Assembly (NCBI RefSeq): GCF_003332305.1
Contig: NZ_QOIO01000004.1
Coordinates: forward strand, 94,022-158,021
Direction: 5' to 3'
Source of the DNA: Microvirga aerophila
GTDB taxonomy: Bacteria > Pseudomonadota > Alphaproteobacteria > Rhizobiales > Beijerinckiaceae
DNA length: 64,000 bases
Notes under the pieces: model-generated
Seen by the model: only the letters and a program-made list of their open reading frames with translations
Database searches by the model: none
Told to the model about the DNA's origin: nothing
Shown here: one piece after another, positions 63,901 to 64,000 of the stretch
Layout: each line of letters begins with the position of its first letter
Position numbering within the stretch: the first letter of the stretch is position 1
Program-made: the position numbers and the translations under genes

Positions 63901-64000
63901 CTTGCCGTCCACGATCTCGGCTGTGCCCTGAGCCGCGTCGACCTTCACCGAGGCAATCGTCTTTGAGGGACCGTCCACGTCCGTGTCGTTGGCGAGCACG
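60943..64000 (-). CDS. giant cadherin-like/RTX repeat adhesin, C-terminal part (partial)
   Basis: Last 1019 residues of a protein continuing past the right edge. From the N-terminal side: part of a B module, then three A+B units of 189 residues each (A: VNDALKTSEDTPLTVAAADL type; B: VDDTGTVAEEGTVTIDVLAN type). Each module is an about 95-residue cadherin-like/VCBS domain ending VNDKPVAV with DxD-type calcium sites. A Put-Ig/dystroglycan-type domain (FSDVDGDALTLSARL), one more cadherin module, RTX nonapeptides (LNGDDAISGLGGNDKLMGNN, GGRGDDLLEGGRDNDFLTGG), and a T1SS end domain (TFVF ... DRIQDFKPGVDDIVL) follow. Likely a type I-secreted, calcium-stiffened surface adhesin or biofilm protein. Confidence 0.9.
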   Translation of the reverse strand, partial: VLANDTDVDGPSKTIASVKVDAAQGTAEIVDGKVVFTAAKDFNGDATITYTVSDGTLSDEGQAVVKVTPVNDKPVAVNDALKTSEDTPLTVAAADLVTNDTDVDSASLSVSAVTQGGHGTVELKNGQITYTPEANFSGTDTFTYTVTDGQGNESTATASVTVTVDAVNDKPVAVDDTGTVAEEGTVTIDVLANDTDVDGPSKTIASVKVDAAQGTAEIVDGKVVFTAAKDFNGDATITYTVSDGTLSDEGQAVVKVTPVNDKPVAVNDALKTSEDTPLTVAAADLVTNDTDVDSASLSVSAVTQGGHGTVELKNGQITYTPEANFSGTDTFTYTVTDGQGNESTATASVTVTVDAVNDKPVAVDDTGTVAEEGTVTIDVLANDTDVDGPSKTIASVKVDAAQGTAEIVDGKVVFTAAKDFNGDATITYTVSDGTLSDEGQAVVKVTPVNDKPVAVNDALKTSEDTPLTVAAADLVTNDTDVDSASLSVSAVTQGGHGTVELKNGQITYTPEANFSGTDTFTYTVTDGQGNESTATASVTVTVDAVNDKPVAVDDTGTVAEEGTVTIDVLANDTDVDGPSKTIASVKVDAAQGTAEIVDGKVVFTAAKDFNGDATITYTVSDGTLSDEGQAVVKVTPVNDKPVAVKAVADQSSAEDAAWSFVVSPGTFSDVDGDALTLSARLGNGGALPTWLSFNAATQTFSGTPPKDFNGDIELTVTASDGTLSASDTFKLTITPVNDAPVAVADSFGADIKTAKIYEGTEYIIDVSELLANDTDAEGDVISLVPNSISGATKGLLGTVVENGKTYVTYTYNGPSLADGSIGSDSFRYSVSDGKGGASQGTVDLKITGLPNTSIPATNAADVLSGDKKGIANDYIDGLNGDDAISGLGGNDKLMGNNGIDKLYGGSGADIIDGGRGDDLLEGGRDNDFLTGGLGADTFVFGMLENGVSVNTGTDRIQDFKPGVDDIVLNAGVTITSLGPQSDLNGDKMLDTVLNLSNGGKVEILDISHLSLADWQLIA
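62101..64000. repeat. 567-bp tandem repeat, at least three copies
   Basis: Landmark CTTCACAACGGCCTGG recurs at 62101, 62668, 63235 and 63802, exactly 567 bp apart (189 codons). Units look identical at every position I compared, including third codon positions. The array continues beyond the right edge. Confidence 0.92.

Noticed and set aside
62512..63966. Three identical 106-codon plus-strand ORFs
   Set aside because: They recur only because the adhesin gene on the other strand is a 567-bp tandem repeat; no start context or codon bias supports them.
62101..64000. Repeat array considered as CRISPR
   Set aside because: Units are 567 bp, contiguous and in frame with an adhesin; there are no spacers or cas genes.

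Overview
The window looks like chromosomal DNA from a GC-rich alphaproteobacterium of the order Hyphomicrobiales. My best guess is a Microvirga or Methylobacteriaceae relative, but the genus is inference. Support comes from a C4-pathway 5-aminolevulinate synthase, a GapR/DUF2312 nucleoid protein, the murA - DUF2948 - hisD - UPF0262 - LMW-phosphatase string typical of this order, and a tRNA-His that lacks G-1 and carries A73. No prophage, CRISPR array or intact insertion sequence is visible.

Layout. 1-9.5 kb: ordinary metabolic and signalling genes (NUDIX fragment, Zn alcohol dehydrogenase, DUF488, MOSC, ABC exporter, free-methionine sulfoxide reductase, Cache-HAMP-adenylate cyclase, FAD oxidoreductase). 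9.5-15.4 kb: a gene-poor stretch of small secreted, one-helix or orphan proteins plus a dodecin. 15.4-24 kb: PLP decarboxylase, GapR, an H1-like basic protein, the Trk potassium system (TrkH+TrkA), arginase and a small RTX protein. 24.2-27 kb: four small loci separated by four copies of a dispersed intergenic element. 27-35.3 kb: a catabolic block centred on an IclR regulator, with a tripartite tricarboxylate transporter (TctCBA), a Tat-exported amidohydrolase and an FMN alpha-hydroxyacid dehydrogenase on the minus strand, and a D-2-hydroxyacid dehydrogenase and RraA-type aldolase on the plus strand. 35.6-48 kb: a methyltransferase, an SbmA/BacA-like ABC protein, a decayed chimeric IS5/serine-recombinase element, a fasciclin protein, a NarL-type two-component pair, an SDR, a broken cupin, CysK, a DUF2231/PQQ-type sugar dehydrogenase pair, and a truncated second copy of a monooxygenase gene from 25 kb. 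48.2-54 kb: housekeeping core (tRNA-Thr, hemA, murA, hisD). 54-59.4 kb: AzlCD, TerC and a second TctBAC system. 59.5-64 kb: tRNA-His, an IS701-type remnant, and the C-terminal 1019 residues of a very large repetitive RTX adhesin that runs off the right edge.

How the genes work together. The 27-35 kb block reads as one IclR-controlled pathway: uptake of an organic acid by TctCBA, periplasmic lactone or ester hydrolysis, oxidation or reduction of a hydroxyacid, then retro-aldol cleavage to central metabolites. The substrate is unknown. Most notable for a second look are the dispersed intergenic element, the pathway block, the identical 567-bp tandem repeats in the adhesin gene, the L,D-transpeptidase homologue with its catalytic His and Arg replaced, and the abutting palindromes upstream of cysK.
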